The notes under the pieces are model-generated. The model was not told the DNA's origin, did no database searches, and saw only the letters and a list, made by a program, of their open reading frames with translations. A program made the position numbers and the translations under genes. From assembly GCA_028281525.1 (NCBI GenBank), contig JANQJR010000013.1, forward strand, positions 1-64,000: DNA of 64,000 bases, written 5' to 3'. Positions 48,405 to 57,122 of this stretch are shown here, piece after piece (the first letter of the stretch is position 1; each line of letters begins with the position of its first letter). The stretch is from Magnetovibrio sp. (GTDB lineage Bacteria > Pseudomonadota > Alphaproteobacteria > Rhodospirillales > Magnetovibrionaceae).

Positions 48405-50843
48405 ATGTCCGTTTATCTGCCAACCTTATTGATCTTCATCGCCGCCGCGTTGTTCGTTGCGTTGACGTTCATGGGGCGCGGCTATTTCGCATGGGTGCAA
48501 GGCGTCGGCCTGATCTTGTTCGCTTGGTTTGTGTCCGGGATAGAAAGCGTCACAGTTTTCGGCGTGGTGTTTATCGTCTACACCACTCTGGCGGTGGTGT
48601 TCGGCGTGCGCCTGGTGCGCCGGACCATCGTGACCCGGCCATTGATGGGCATGATCGCGCGCATTCTGCCCGCCATGGGGGAAACGGAACGCATCGCCCT
48701 GGAAGCGGGCAGCGTATGGTGGGAAGGCGAGCTATTTTCCGGCAAGCCCGACTGGTCGAAACTGTTGGAGTTCAAAACGCAATCGCTCAGCGCCGAGGAA
48801 CAAGCCTTCCTCGACGGCCCGGTGCAGGAGCTTTGCCAAATGGTGGACGACTGGCAAGTCGCCAACGAGCGTGATTTGTCCCCCGAAGTATGGGCTTTCA
48901 TCAAGGCCAACGGCTTCTTCGGCATGATCATCCCCAAAGAACATGGCGGCCTGGGCTTTTCCGCGCAAATGCATTCCGCCGTGGTGGCGAAAATCGCCAG
49001 CCGCTCCGTCACCGCCGCCGTCACCGTGATGGTGCCAAACTCCCTCGGTCCCGGCGAGTTACTGATGCATTACGGCACGGACGAACAAAAGGATCATTAT
49101 CTACCCCGCCTAGCCGACGGCCGGGATATTCCATGCTTCGCCCTGACTGAGCCCAACGCCGGTTCCGACGCCGCCAACGGTCAAAGCCGGGGTGTGGTGT
49201 GCAAAGGCATGTGGCAGGGCGAAGAGGTTTTGGGCATGAGGCTCACCTTCAACAAACGCTATATCACGTTGGCCCCGGTCGCCACGGTGATTGGCCTCGC
49301 CTTCCGCCTGTACGACCCGGACCATTTGTTGGGGGATCAGGAGGATATCGGCATCACCTGCGCTCTGGTTCCCCGCGGCACACCGGGGGTCGACATCGGC
49401 GAGCGCCACGACCCCATGGGCGTGCCGTTTCAAAACGGTCCGATCCGCGGCGAAGGCGTGTTCGTGCCGCTCAGCTTCATCATCGGTGGACCGGACCAAG
49501 CGGGCGGTGGTTGGCGCATGCTGATGGAAACGTTGGCGGCCGGACGCGGCATCTCCCTGCCATCGCTGTCCGTCGGCGCAGCGCAGTTGGCGTGCCGCGC
49601 GACCACCGCTTACGGCCACGTGCGCGAACAATTCGGCCTGTCCATCGGCAAGTTCGAAGGCGTGGCGGAGCGCATCGCACGCATCGCCGGGCACACGTAC
49701 TTTATGAACGCGGTGCGCACGCTCGGCGCGGGTGCAGTGGACGCAGGCGAACGCCCATCCGTGTCGTCGGCCATCGCCAAGGCGTATTTGACCGAAGGCA
49801 TGCGCTTGTGCCTGAACGACGCCATGGACATTCACGCGGGTGCGGCGATCATCCGGGGGCCCCGGAACATCTTTTCCAGAGCCTATATCTCCATCCCCAT
49901 CGGCATCACGGTAGAAGGCGCGAACATTCTCACCCGCTCCTTGATCGTGTTCGGACAGGGCGCGATGCGCTGCCACCCGTTCGCCCAACGCGAGCTTGAC
50001 GCCGCCGCCGCCAAGGATGTGAAGGCCTTCGACATCGCGCTGTTCGGGCACTTCAATCATGTAGAACGCAACGCCATGCGTGCGTTCGTGATGGCCGCAA
50101 CCGGCGGGTTGTTCATCGACGCACCGCAAGGTGTGGACCGACGCGAGGCCAAGCACTACAAAAATCTGGAAAGGCTTAGCGCGGCTTTCGCCTTGATCGC
50201 CGACATTGGCCTCATGACCATGGGCGGTGCGCTCAAGCGCAAGGAACACCTCTCGGGCCGCTACGCCGACGCTTTCGCGTGGCTATTCCTAAGCAGTTGC
50301 GCCCTGAAACGGTTTCACGATGACGGTGAACCCGATGCGCACCGTCCTTTGTTGGAATGGACCATGGCGAAAGCGCTGCATGAAGCCGAAAGCGCGATGA
50401 TCGGCGTGCTCGCCAATCTACCGAGCCGCGCGGCCGCCAACATGGCGGAACTGATCGCCTTTCCTTTCGGCACCAAACATCCGCCGCTGACGGACGCTGA
50501 GATCAATGCTGTCAGCGCCGCTGTCATGGCTGCGGACGGGCGCGTGCGGGACGACCTAACCCGGGACATTTTCATTCCCAGCGATAGCGAGCCCGGTCTG
50601 GGGGCTTTGGAGCAAGCCCTTTCCAAAATCAATCTGTCCCGCCCGGCGCGGGCAAAGGTGGAGCAAGCGCGGCGCGACGGCCGTATTGTCAAGGACAACG
50701 TTACCGCCATGGCCCATGCGGCCCGGGATATAGGCATTCTCAGCACGCAAGAAGCGGGTTTGATTTTTGATTCCGAGGCCGCACGCAACGACGTGGTGCA
50801 AGTCGACAGTTTCGACGGGGAGACCTTTCGAACCCTCAAATGA
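48405..50843 (+). CDS. fadE: Acyl-CoA dehydrogenase FadE
   Basis: It catalyses the first oxidation step of beta-oxidation. The 812-residue length equals that of E. coli FadE (814). It has two or three N-terminal membrane segments (3-22, FVALTF region, 44-66), an acyl-CoA dehydrogenase core with CFALTEPNAGSDAANGQSRG and AGRGISLPSLSVGAAQLACR, and a C-terminal DUF1974-type helical domain. AGGAG lies just upstream of the start. It closes the beta-oxidation gene set with fadD, fadA and the bifunctional enzyme. Confidence 0.93.
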   Translation: MSVYLPTLLIFIAAALFVALTFMGRGYFAWVQGVGLILFAWFVSGIESVTVFGVVFIVYTTLAVVFGVRLVRRTIVTRPLMGMIARILPAMGETERIALEAGSVWWEGELFSGKPDWSKLLEFKTQSLSAEEQAFLDGPVQELCQMVDDWQVANERDLSPEVWAFIKANGFFGMIIPKEHGGLGFSAQMHSAVVAKIASRSVTAAVTVMVPNSLGPGELLMHYGTDEQKDHYLPRLADGRDIPCFALTEPNAGSDAANGQSRGVVCKGMWQGEEVLGMRLTFNKRYITLAPVATVIGLAFRLYDPDHLLGDQEDIGITCALVPRGTPGVDIGERHDPMGVPFQNGPIRGEGVFVPLSFIIGGPDQAGGGWRMLMETLAAGRGISLPSLSVGAAQLACRATTAYGHVREQFGLSIGKFEGVAERIARIAGHTYFMNAVRTLGAGAVDAGERPSVSSAIAKAYLTEGMRLCLNDAMDIHAGAAIIRGPRNIFSRAYISIPIGITVEGANILTRSLIVFGQGAMRCHPFAQRELDAAAAKDVKAFDIALFGHFNHVERNAMRAFVMAATGGLFIDAPQGVDRREAKHYKNLERLSAAFALIADIGLMTMGGALKRKEHLSGRYADAFAWLFLSSCALKRFHDDGEPDAHRPLLEWTMAKALHEAESAMIGVLANLPSRAAANMAELIAFPFGTKHPPLTDAEINAVSAAVMAADGRVRDDLTRDIFIPSDSEPGLGALEQALSKINLSRPARAKVEQARRDGRIVKDNVTAMAHAARDIGILSTQEAGLIFDSEAARNDVVQVDSFDGETFRTLK

Positions 50844-50883
50844 AGCTTTATACTGGCCCGGCACCAGTCCGGGACCATGCGTT

Positions 50884-51408
50884 ATGTCCGATCCAGCCAT
50901 CGCCGGCGTCGTTTATGAACGCGGCCAAGCCATCCGCGACGTGATGAAAAGGTTCGTCGCGGAGCTCAAGGCTTCGGGCGTCAACGTCCATGGTATCTTG
51001 CAGGAAACACCAAAGGATTTGAGTCCCGACGCTATCGGGTGCGGGGTGGACGCCATCGACATCAAAACCGGAACGCATGTCGCTTTGGTCCGCCCCACCC
51101 AATACGAACTCGACAACAAAATCTGCAGCCTGGATTTGGGCCAACTGGCCGAAGCGTCCATGAGTCTGCGCCGTGCCCTGACTGAGCGCGCCGACATCGT
51201 GGTGGTGGAAAAATTCGGCAAACACGAAAAAGACGGCGGCGGGCTGTCCGATGAACTTCTGGCGGTGATGGCCGAAGGCATCCCCACCGTGGTCTCCGTC
51301 CCCAAAAGCGAGCAGGCCTCTTGGGAAACCTTCAGCGGCGGTATGGGCGCGACTTTGGCGTGCGAACTCGATCAGCTGCAACATTGGTGGGCGACGCACA
51401 AATCTTAA
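50884..51408 (+). CDS. DUF2478-family protein
   Basis: I choose the ATG at 50884 (MSDPAIAGVVYERGQAIRD), giving 174 residues. The sequence VHGILQETPKDL, then LDLGQLAEASMSLRRALTER, with VVVEKFGKHEKDGGGLSDEL and IPTVVSVP matches DUF2478 proteins (related to nucleoside-triphosphatases and often beside molybdate genes). No P-loop is visible. It starts 40 bases after fadE but the link to fatty acids is doubtful. Confidence 0.82.
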   Translation: MSDPAIAGVVYERGQAIRDVMKRFVAELKASGVNVHGILQETPKDLSPDAIGCGVDAIDIKTGTHVALVRPTQYELDNKICSLDLGQLAEASMSLRRALTERADIVVVEKFGKHEKDGGGLSDELLAVMAEGIPTVVSVPKSEQASWETFSGGMGATLACELDQLQHWWATHKS

Positions 51409-51545
51409 AACCCGTCCCTCTAACGCACCTGCACAATAACTATCGCCACCGCACATTTGTAGTATTGGTTCGAAATTACGCAACCAACCAGACCATCTTA
51501 TTAATCATTCTCTAAAATTCGCATGTGCTCATATGCGCTTTGGGG

Positions 51546-51551
51546 TATAAT
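51546..51551 (+). promoter_or_regulatory. TATAAT -10 hexamer upstream of the M41-like gene
   Basis: A consensus TATAAT lies 57-62 bases upstream of the 51608 start, but I find no good -35 hexamer at the usual spacing. ATCGAT occurs twice, four bases apart, just downstream. The promoter is tentative. Confidence 0.35.
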
Positions 51552-51607
51552 TCGCCCAATAATCATAACAAATCGATTCTCATCGATACTGTGGCAAGGT
51601 TGAGGAC

Positions 51608-52171
51608 ATGAATAATCTACGGGCATCCCATGAACGCTGCGGCGACGATACTTTCCGCCTATCAGTGTACGAAGCCGGGCACACCATCACCGCGTATCTG
51701 TTGCGTCAAAAGATCGTCTCGGTGCGCATGTTGCCGCGCCCGCCAATGACCATCGCGGAAAAGAAGTTCATCAGCCACAGCTGGGATTCTTTTATGGATA
51801 TTCTCGAAAACCGGGCGTTGGAATTGTTCGGCGGGCAAATTGCCGAAGAAACCATCTGCGGCAGCACCTCTTGCTGTGCCGGCGACATTTCGCGTATCGA
51901 TGAAATTTCACGCATCCTCGCCGGCTTGTCCGTCGAAGACGAAGTCGATAGCGAAGAAATCCTGTTCGAATTGGAAGACCGCGCCAAAGAAATGTTCGCA
52001 CCCGATTACGTGCGCGAGGCAATCTTGCCGGTGGCGGAGTTTCTCTATGAACAAGAGATGGACGGGCACATGGAGGTGAAGGGCAGATCCGTCACCAAGA
52101 TTATCGAGCAATACATTCCGCAACCGCCCGAAGAAAAACGCGGGTTGCTCAAGCTTCTCAAACTCGCCTAA
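51608..52171 (+). CDS. Standalone M41 (FtsH protease)-like domain lacking the first zinc His
   Basis: The 187-residue protein has no AAA ATPase domain or membrane segment. It aligns by eye with the FtsH peptidase domain: VYEAGHTITAYLL for HEAGHALVAYLL, LELFGGQIAEETICG for LGGRAAEE, STSCCAGDISRIDEISRIL for the TTGA-NDLxxAT helix with the third ligand Asp, and LYEQEMDGHMEV near the end. The first His of HExxH is Tyr21; Glu22 and His25 remain. It therefore may be inactive, or bind metal differently. It is a single gene between the fatty-acid operon and the minus-strand cluster. Confidence 0.72.
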   Translation: MNNLRASHERCGDDTFRLSVYEAGHTITAYLLRQKIVSVRMLPRPPMTIAEKKFISHSWDSFMDILENRALELFGGQIAEETICGSTSCCAGDISRIDEISRILAGLSVEDEVDSEEILFELEDRAKEMFAPDYVREAILPVAEFLYEQEMDGHMEVKGRSVTKIIEQYIPQPPEEKRGLLKLLKLA

Positions 52172-52213
52172 GCCCCCGCACCTTTTCATACATCGCCTAC
52201 GTTCCGGCGCAGA

Positions 52214-52609
52214 TCACCACATATTCCAGAAATACTGCATCGGTGACGAAAACATTTGCGACGAACGGCCCACATCTTGGCTCATGCGCGCCATGTTGGC
52301 GTTCATGTGTTGGGTCGATCCGGTGATCAACGCCATATTGTGCGACACAGCAGCCAATTGGTTGTCCATGCCATGCACGGACTGCTGGATGGTCGCGATG
52401 TTCGCCGACATGGCGCCGATATCCTGAACCATGACCTTTTGCACTTCGGTCATGGTGTTCATGTTGTCGCCCATGCGGACAATGGTTTGGGTCATCGTAT
52501 CGATTTGATTGGCGATGCCCCACACCAGGTACGTGAAGACGCTCATCACGATCACGATCCCGCTAATGCCGGCAACGATGTATCGGCTATTGTTCACTCG
52601 TCTGTACAT
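52214..52609 (-). CDS. Small membrane-anchored coiled-coil protein
   Basis: I do not recognise this 131-residue protein. A basic N-terminus (MYRRVNNSRY) precedes one membrane segment (about 11-31), so the rest should be periplasmic by the positive-inside rule. The rest is a heptad-like stretch rich in Met, Asn, Gln and Thr (TMTQTIVRMGDNMNTMTEVQ, then MSANIATIQQSVHGMDNQLA), a likely coiled coil. The Met-rich end is MFSSPMQYFWNMW. It is the last gene of the minus-strand cluster, 74 bases after the dynamin-like gene. Confidence 0.75.
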   Translation of the reverse strand: MYRRVNNSRYIVAGISGIVIVMSVFTYLVWGIANQIDTMTQTIVRMGDNMNTMTEVQKVMVQDIGAMSANIATIQQSVHGMDNQLAAVSHNMALITGSTQHMNANMARMSQDVGRSSQMFSSPMQYFWNMW

Positions 52610-52683
52610 CGTCCTACCCCGTTCCTTATCCTTATTAGCCCTTGTTCACCGGCGAGATATCCCTCCGGCCACAAGGACCATCA

Positions 52684-54267
52684 TCACTCCGCCGATGCCG
52701 CTTTGACCGATTCATTCTTGACAGGCTCCGAGGGGAGAACCTGTTCGGATTTGTTGGCCACCAGCCCCGTTTCGATCCGCTTTTCCTCGGTGGTCACTTC
52801 GATCGCAGCACTTGCTGCGCGCGCCACCGCTTCAGCAGCTTTCCGTCCCGACGGATCAGTGTGTTGGTCGTTCAAGCGTTGGATGTGCCCTTCTATGGCG
52901 CCCAGAACTTCGCTGATCATCTTGCGTGTGCCATTCCCCCAGCCGGCGATGCCGCTGGTGAAGGCGCTGTGCCACATACGCGTATTTTTAAAGAAGGCAT
53001 TCTTAAGATTCAGTTCATGATCGCCGAAACGGGCCGACAGCTTCGCACCCAAGAACTTCGCCGCCATATTGCGCACCGTGTAATGCCACGACAGAGCCAA
53101 CACGCCGATGGCGGCGGCAACGGCGATCATACTCACGGCGGAGCCCATCACTGTGTCGTAGGCGGATCCGAAGGCGTCCATACCCAGCAAATTCATCGCG
53201 GCAGCGATCAAACCGACGGTCACACCGACGCCGAGCAGGTCGCCGATCACGACCAACCGCCGCCAGCGCGCGACGGCGTCTTCGATCGCGGGAATGGCAT
53301 CCGTTTCGATGCGCCGCGCGACATCTTCGAGGGAACTGATGACGCGGTAACCGCGTTCGATCTCGACCTCGTCCATACGCCGGTTGATTTCCGCCATGTC
53401 TTCGTCGCGTTTGCGCTGGTAGCGTTCGCGTAAGGCGTCGTCTTCGATGGGCACCGCCGCTTCTTCGTTGTAGATGCACATGAAGCGCCCGCTGGTCACA
53501 CCCGAATGCGCCAAGGCGCGCTGCCACGCAGCCACCACCTCTTCGGGATTGTCTTCACGTGCGGTGGTGTCGATCTGGTTCAAGATGTACACGAACTTAG
53601 TGGAGTCTGCGCGTCCACAGGCCTTGGACACCAAATGTGCCAGCGTATCTTGCATCGCACCCGGTTCCGGATGGCGTGCGTCGAAAAAAATCAGCACCAA
53701 ATCGGATATGTCGATGATGTGGTCCGTCAGGCGCAAGGTGGAACGGCGCTGGTCGTCGGCATCGAAACCGGGAGAGTCGATCAAGGTACGCCCACGCAGG
53801 CCCTCGGTGGAAGACGTTTTGATCTGCAGATAGGTATCGATGCGCCGGCCCTCGCCCTCCGCCACCTTTTCGATTTCCTCGCCGATGCGGAAAAACGGAA
53901 AGCGCGGATCGTTGTTGAGCGCGGTGCCCGGCAGAGTGCGCGAGCCTTCCTGGTGGGAATAGCAAACCACGGTGAACTTATCGTCCACCGCTTGGTTGCC
54001 GGTACGTTGCAACTTTTCGCCAAGCGTAAAGTTGATGAATGTGGATTTACCCGAGGAAAACGTGCCCAACACACTGATCAACGGCCACCAGGTGATGCGG
54101 GTGGCGAGCGATTCGTCATCCGTCAGCAAGCCCAACCGGTAAAGTACCCGGTCCAATTTGCGGTAGGTCGGCAACACCTCCATCAGGTCCGGATGCTCCT
54201 CTTTGAGGTGCGTTTCCAAATTGTTGAGGCGTTCCGTCAATGTCGCATTCGGCTTGCGAAACAGCAT
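52684..54267 (-). CDS. Dynamin-like GTPase with membrane segments
   Basis: Dynamin-like proteins remodel or fuse membranes using GTP. The 527-residue protein has G1 GTFSSGKSTF at 68-77, the switch region with Thr after DDKFTVV, G3 DSPGFDAD at 164-171 and G4 NQID at 230-233. A helical stretch (about 285-330) leads to two hydrophobic segments near 338-362 and 375-395, then a C-terminal helical tail. The short G domain resembles EHD and bacterial dynamin-like types. It is in a same-strand run after the DUF302 gene, 33 bases away. Its target membrane is unknown. Confidence 0.85.
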   Translation of the reverse strand: MLFRKPNATLTERLNNLETHLKEEHPDLMEVLPTYRKLDRVLYRLGLLTDDESLATRITWWPLISVLGTFSSGKSTFINFTLGEKLQRTGNQAVDDKFTVVCYSHQEGSRTLPGTALNNDPRFPFFRIGEEIEKVAEGEGRRIDTYLQIKTSSTEGLRGRTLIDSPGFDADDQRRSTLRLTDHIIDISDLVLIFFDARHPEPGAMQDTLAHLVSKACGRADSTKFVYILNQIDTTAREDNPEEVVAAWQRALAHSGVTSGRFMCIYNEEAAVPIEDDALRERYQRKRDEDMAEINRRMDEVEIERGYRVISSLEDVARRIETDAIPAIEDAVARWRRLVVIGDLLGVGVTVGLIAAAMNLLGMDAFGSAYDTVMGSAVSMIAVAAAIGVLALSWHYTVRNMAAKFLGAKLSARFGDHELNLKNAFFKNTRMWHSAFTSGIAGWGNGTRKMISEVLGAIEGHIQRLNDQHTDPSGRKAAEAVARAASAAIEVTTEEKRIETGLVANKSEQVLPSEPVKNESVKAASAE

Positions 54268-54300
54268 GTTTTTACTCCATCGGACTCTACGTTACGGGAC

Positions 54301-54888
54301 TTAGAAGTCGCCGCTTGCGCCACGCGCCAACACGTCGAGCATGATTTCCTTGACCTTCAAGGCCTCGGCCTTCAAATCCGGCGGTAGCGGCTTGCCGCCA
54401 TGGATCATCGGGTCCATGTTCAAGGTGTAAATCCACATTTTACCCTGCTTGTCCTCAACCAGGGACAGGCGACACGGCAAGTAAGCCGAGTAGGCGTCGG
54501 AATATTCCAACATCTGCGCCGCGGTCAGCGCGTTGCAGAACATGTAAATCTTCACGAAGCGGTAGGGCTCACCACTCATCGCCTGGACCTGCCTGTACAG
54601 CGGCAATTCGCCAACATTCATGATATTGTGTTCGTTGGCGACGAAACGAATGGTTTCTTCCACATCCTCAACGCTCAAATCTTCGCTGACCTGGGTCTTC
54701 CACACGGTCGCCTCGGCAGCGTTGCCGGTCTCAAGAATCTTGTTGAACATATCGAGATAAGTCTCGACAGCCTTTTCATCGAACTCCGCAAACTTGCTTC
54801 TGACTTCCAGCATATACGGAGTTGCTGCAAGAACGCCAATCACCGCCAATACGCCAATGATCGCGAAGATATTTCTGATAAACGACAT
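54301..54888 (-). CDS. Membrane-anchored DUF302 protein
   Basis: The 195-residue protein has one N-terminal anchor (about 6-25, NIFAIIGVLAVIGVLAATPY) after MSFIR, so the rest should face the periplasm. The C-terminal part has the DUF302 features EHNIMNVGELPLYRQVQA, YSDAYSAYLPCRLSLVED and WIYTLNMDPMIHGGKPLP. Two Cys lie in the domain (VKIYMFCNALTA and AYLPCRL). DUF302 has no agreed function. In its neighbourhood are the TPR protein upstream and the GTPase downstream. Confidence 0.83.
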   Translation of the reverse strand: MSFIRNIFAIIGVLAVIGVLAATPYMLEVRSKFAEFDEKAVETYLDMFNKILETGNAAEATVWKTQVSEDLSVEDVEETIRFVANEHNIMNVGELPLYRQVQAMSGEPYRFVKIYMFCNALTAAQMLEYSDAYSAYLPCRLSLVEDKQGKMWIYTLNMDPMIHGGKPLPPDLKAEALKVKEIMLDVLARGASGDF

Positions 54889-54917
54889 GTCTTCGTTCCT
54901 TCCTTTTTACGCAGCGC

Positions 54918-56450
54918 TCAATAGGTCGGCGCGCCTTCGGCGGACGGTTGCGACGCGGCTTGCCCGGCGGCGGCGGCCTTGTCCATGGCAGCCTGATGCA
55001 TTTCTTGCATCTTGGCGCGCAGTTCATTGGCTTTGTTCTGGTCCAGACGATAGAGCGTACCCATGACGGAACGCACCGCCATCGGGCTGTCGCTGTTCAA
55101 ATAACGCAGGCCCGCTTCATAGAACATATCGGCGGCGTCCTTGTAACGGCGCTGCATGAAATAAATGTTGCCGAGCTCACCGGCGATGTCCGCCAGTTCC
55201 GTGGTATCCAGCAAACCTTTATACAGCTCTTCGGCCTTACTCAAATCACGCTGCCAGTATGCGGTGCGCGCAGCGGCCCATTTTTCCATCAACGCAGCGT
55301 CGAGTTTCGGCTGAGCGGGCTCTGCAGCAGGACGTTGCGCCTGTTGGCGTGCCTGATACTGGGCCCGCATCTTCTCTTGCTGCGCCTGATACTGGGCGCG
55401 GGCTTCGGCCTGAGCCTTGGCGCGGGCCTCGGCTTGCTTTTGCGCTTGTTCATAGGCGGCTTTCTGGCGCGCACGGTATTCGGCCATGGCCTGTTCGCGC
55501 GTCTGCAATGCGTCCGTTTGAGCTTGGCGCGGCGTCATGGCGGGCTGCGACGCCTGAGGCATTTGGGGCAGCGTTTGTGGTATTTGAGGCGGTGTGGGCC
55601 GCTGAGCCAGGGCTTCGGCCTGAACCTTTTGTGCTTCCGCTTGCATCTTCCGTGCTTGGGCTTGGGCTTCAGCCTGGACCTTCTGCGCTTCAGCTTGGGC
55701 TTCGGCTTGGGCCTTGCGGGCCTCGGCCTGAGCCTGTTCCAGAGCCGCACGGGCTTCCGCCGCGGCTTGCGCCTGTTCTTCACGCACCTTAGCAGCGGCT
55801 TCCTCGGCAGCCTTTTGCGCTTCGGCCTGAGCTTTGAGCGCGGCTTCCTGCGCCTTCTTCGCTTCGGCTTGGGCCTTGGCCTGAGCTTCCTGGCGCTTTG
55901 CGGCGGCTTCAGCTTCGATCTCCTGACGCTTGGTTTCAGCCTCGGCCTGTTTTTCTTGGCGCTTGGCTTCAACCTCCTGACGCTTCGCTTCGGCCTGAGC
56001 TTGCATTTCCTGGCGTTTGGCCTGGGCTTCGGCCTGCTTAGCCTGAACCTGGGCTTGCGCTTCGGCCATCTTGGTTTGGCTCAGGGCCATGGCTTCGGCC
56101 GGCGTTTTGGGTTGAGCCGGAGGTTCGACCTGGACCACGGGCGCGGCGGCTTTTTCTTCCACCGGCGCGGCTTGGGGCGCAGGTGCGGGCGCAGGCGTCG
56201 GTGCGGACGTCAGGCTGGTCGGCATCTGCGCCGAAGCCGCGGGAGCCTCGTTCGCTTTTTTGCCAGCTTCGCTCGTGGATACAACCGCAGTTTCGGTTTC
56301 GCTTTCTTGGTACTCTTCACCGGGCTGGCCCATCACACCCAATTGCACGAGCTCTTGTTCGATTTCATCCTGGTAGACCAAACCGGCAACCACCAGAACG
56401 GTGACGAACACGATAACCAGATGGTTCATGATCCAACGAATAACAGGCAT
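54918..56450 (-). CDS. Membrane-anchored coiled-coil protein with C-terminal TPR
   Basis: The 510-residue protein has a membrane segment near 8-26 (MNHLVIVFVTVLVVAGLVY), a Pro/Ala-rich stretch, then about 260 residues of Ala/Gln/Glu/Lys/Arg repeats (such as AEAQAKRQEMQAQAEAKRQE), predicted as a long helix or coiled coil. A Pro/Gln gap near 300-320 follows, and then TPR-like helices (LDAALMEKWAAARTAYWQRD, then ELGNIYFMQRRYKDAADMFY). By the positive-inside rule the bulk lies in the periplasm. It could scaffold other proteins of the operon. It follows the ParA gene. Confidence 0.83.
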   Translation of the reverse strand: MPVIRWIMNHLVIVFVTVLVVAGLVYQDEIEQELVQLGVMGQPGEEYQESETETAVVSTSEAGKKANEAPAASAQMPTSLTSAPTPAPAPAPQAAPVEEKAAAPVVQVEPPAQPKTPAEAMALSQTKMAEAQAQVQAKQAEAQAKRQEMQAQAEAKRQEVEAKRQEKQAEAETKRQEIEAEAAAKRQEAQAKAQAEAKKAQEAALKAQAEAQKAAEEAAAKVREEQAQAAAEARAALEQAQAEARKAQAEAQAEAQKVQAEAQAQARKMQAEAQKVQAEALAQRPTPPQIPQTLPQMPQASQPAMTPRQAQTDALQTREQAMAEYRARQKAAYEQAQKQAEARAKAQAEARAQYQAQQEKMRAQYQARQQAQRPAAEPAQPKLDAALMEKWAAARTAYWQRDLSKAEELYKGLLDTTELADIAGELGNIYFMQRRYKDAADMFYEAGLRYLNSDSPMAVRSVMGTLYRLDQNKANELRAKMQEMHQAAMDKAAAAGQAASQPSAEGAPTY

Positions 56451-56477
56451 GTGATGTCTCCAGTTTTACCGGGCGCT

Positions 56478-57089
56478 TTATCCGTAAAGCGTCTCGGCCA
56501 ATGCGTTCAACTCCATCGCGGCCTTGCCGCGGGGTTCCAATTCGAAGACGCCCAGCCCTTCACTGAAGGAACGGCGGAACGCCATGCGTTGTGCGAGCGA
56601 GTGATCCAGCACCGCGAGACCCGGAATCTGCTGCAGAACCTCCTGGGTTTCCGCATTTTCGGTCGCGGCGGGATGTGTGTCGGCGCGGTTGATAAAGGCG
56701 TAGATTTCCGGCTTGACCCGGTTGGCGCGTGTGCTTTCGTCGATGATGGTGAGAAACTGCTGCGTCGCCCATACGTCGGCTTGCGATGGGGTGACCGGGA
56801 TCAGCACACGATCGGCGCGGGCCAAGGCGCCGCGCGCGGCTTCCATGTCGGACAATCCGATATCGATGATGACGTTGCCGGACGGCTTCTTGGGGATTGA
56901 ACCGAACACGGAGACGGTCGGCTCATAGCCTTCCTCGACACGCACATCGATGGCGTCGCGCAGCGTGTTTTGCGGATCGAGATCGCACAGTGTCACCGGT
57001 TGATCGGAAGTCGCGAGCCATAGCGCGAGGTTGAACACCACGGTGCTCTTGCCCGTGCCTCCTTTCAGATTTCCAACCACTGTGATCAT
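56478..57089 (-). CDS. ParA/MinD-type ATPase (orphan)
   Basis: The 203-residue protein is short and without a DNA-binding N-terminal domain. It has the deviant Walker A LKGGTGKSTVVFN (signature Lys9, Lys14), Walker A' CDLDPQNTLRDA, and Walker B VIIDIGLSDME. No ParB gene or parS-like repeats are visible nearby. Orphan ParA proteins position cargos such as carboxysomes or chemoreceptor arrays. Given the neighbours, positioning of an envelope assembly is a fair guess, but no partner is known. Confidence 0.88.
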   Translation of the reverse strand: MITVVGNLKGGTGKSTVVFNLALWLATSDQPVTLCDLDPQNTLRDAIDVRVEEGYEPTVSVFGSIPKKPSGNVIIDIGLSDMEAARGALARADRVLIPVTPSQADVWATQQFLTIIDESTRANRVKPEIYAFINRADTHPAATENAETQEVLQQIPGLAVLDHSLAQRMAFRRSFSEGLGVFELEPRGKAAMELNALAETLYG

Positions 57090-57122
57090 GTCCAGATCCT
57101 TAAAAAGCTTGTTCGCCCACCT

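Noticed and set aside
51460-51490. GGTTCGAA motif, possible tRNA T-arm
   Set aside because: No acceptor, anticodon or D arm can be built around it.
54948-56900. 650-codon plus-strand open frame opposite the coiled-coil protein
   Set aside because: It is antisense to the Ala/Gln/Glu repeats; the Leu/Gly/Phe-rich product is typical of antisense reading.
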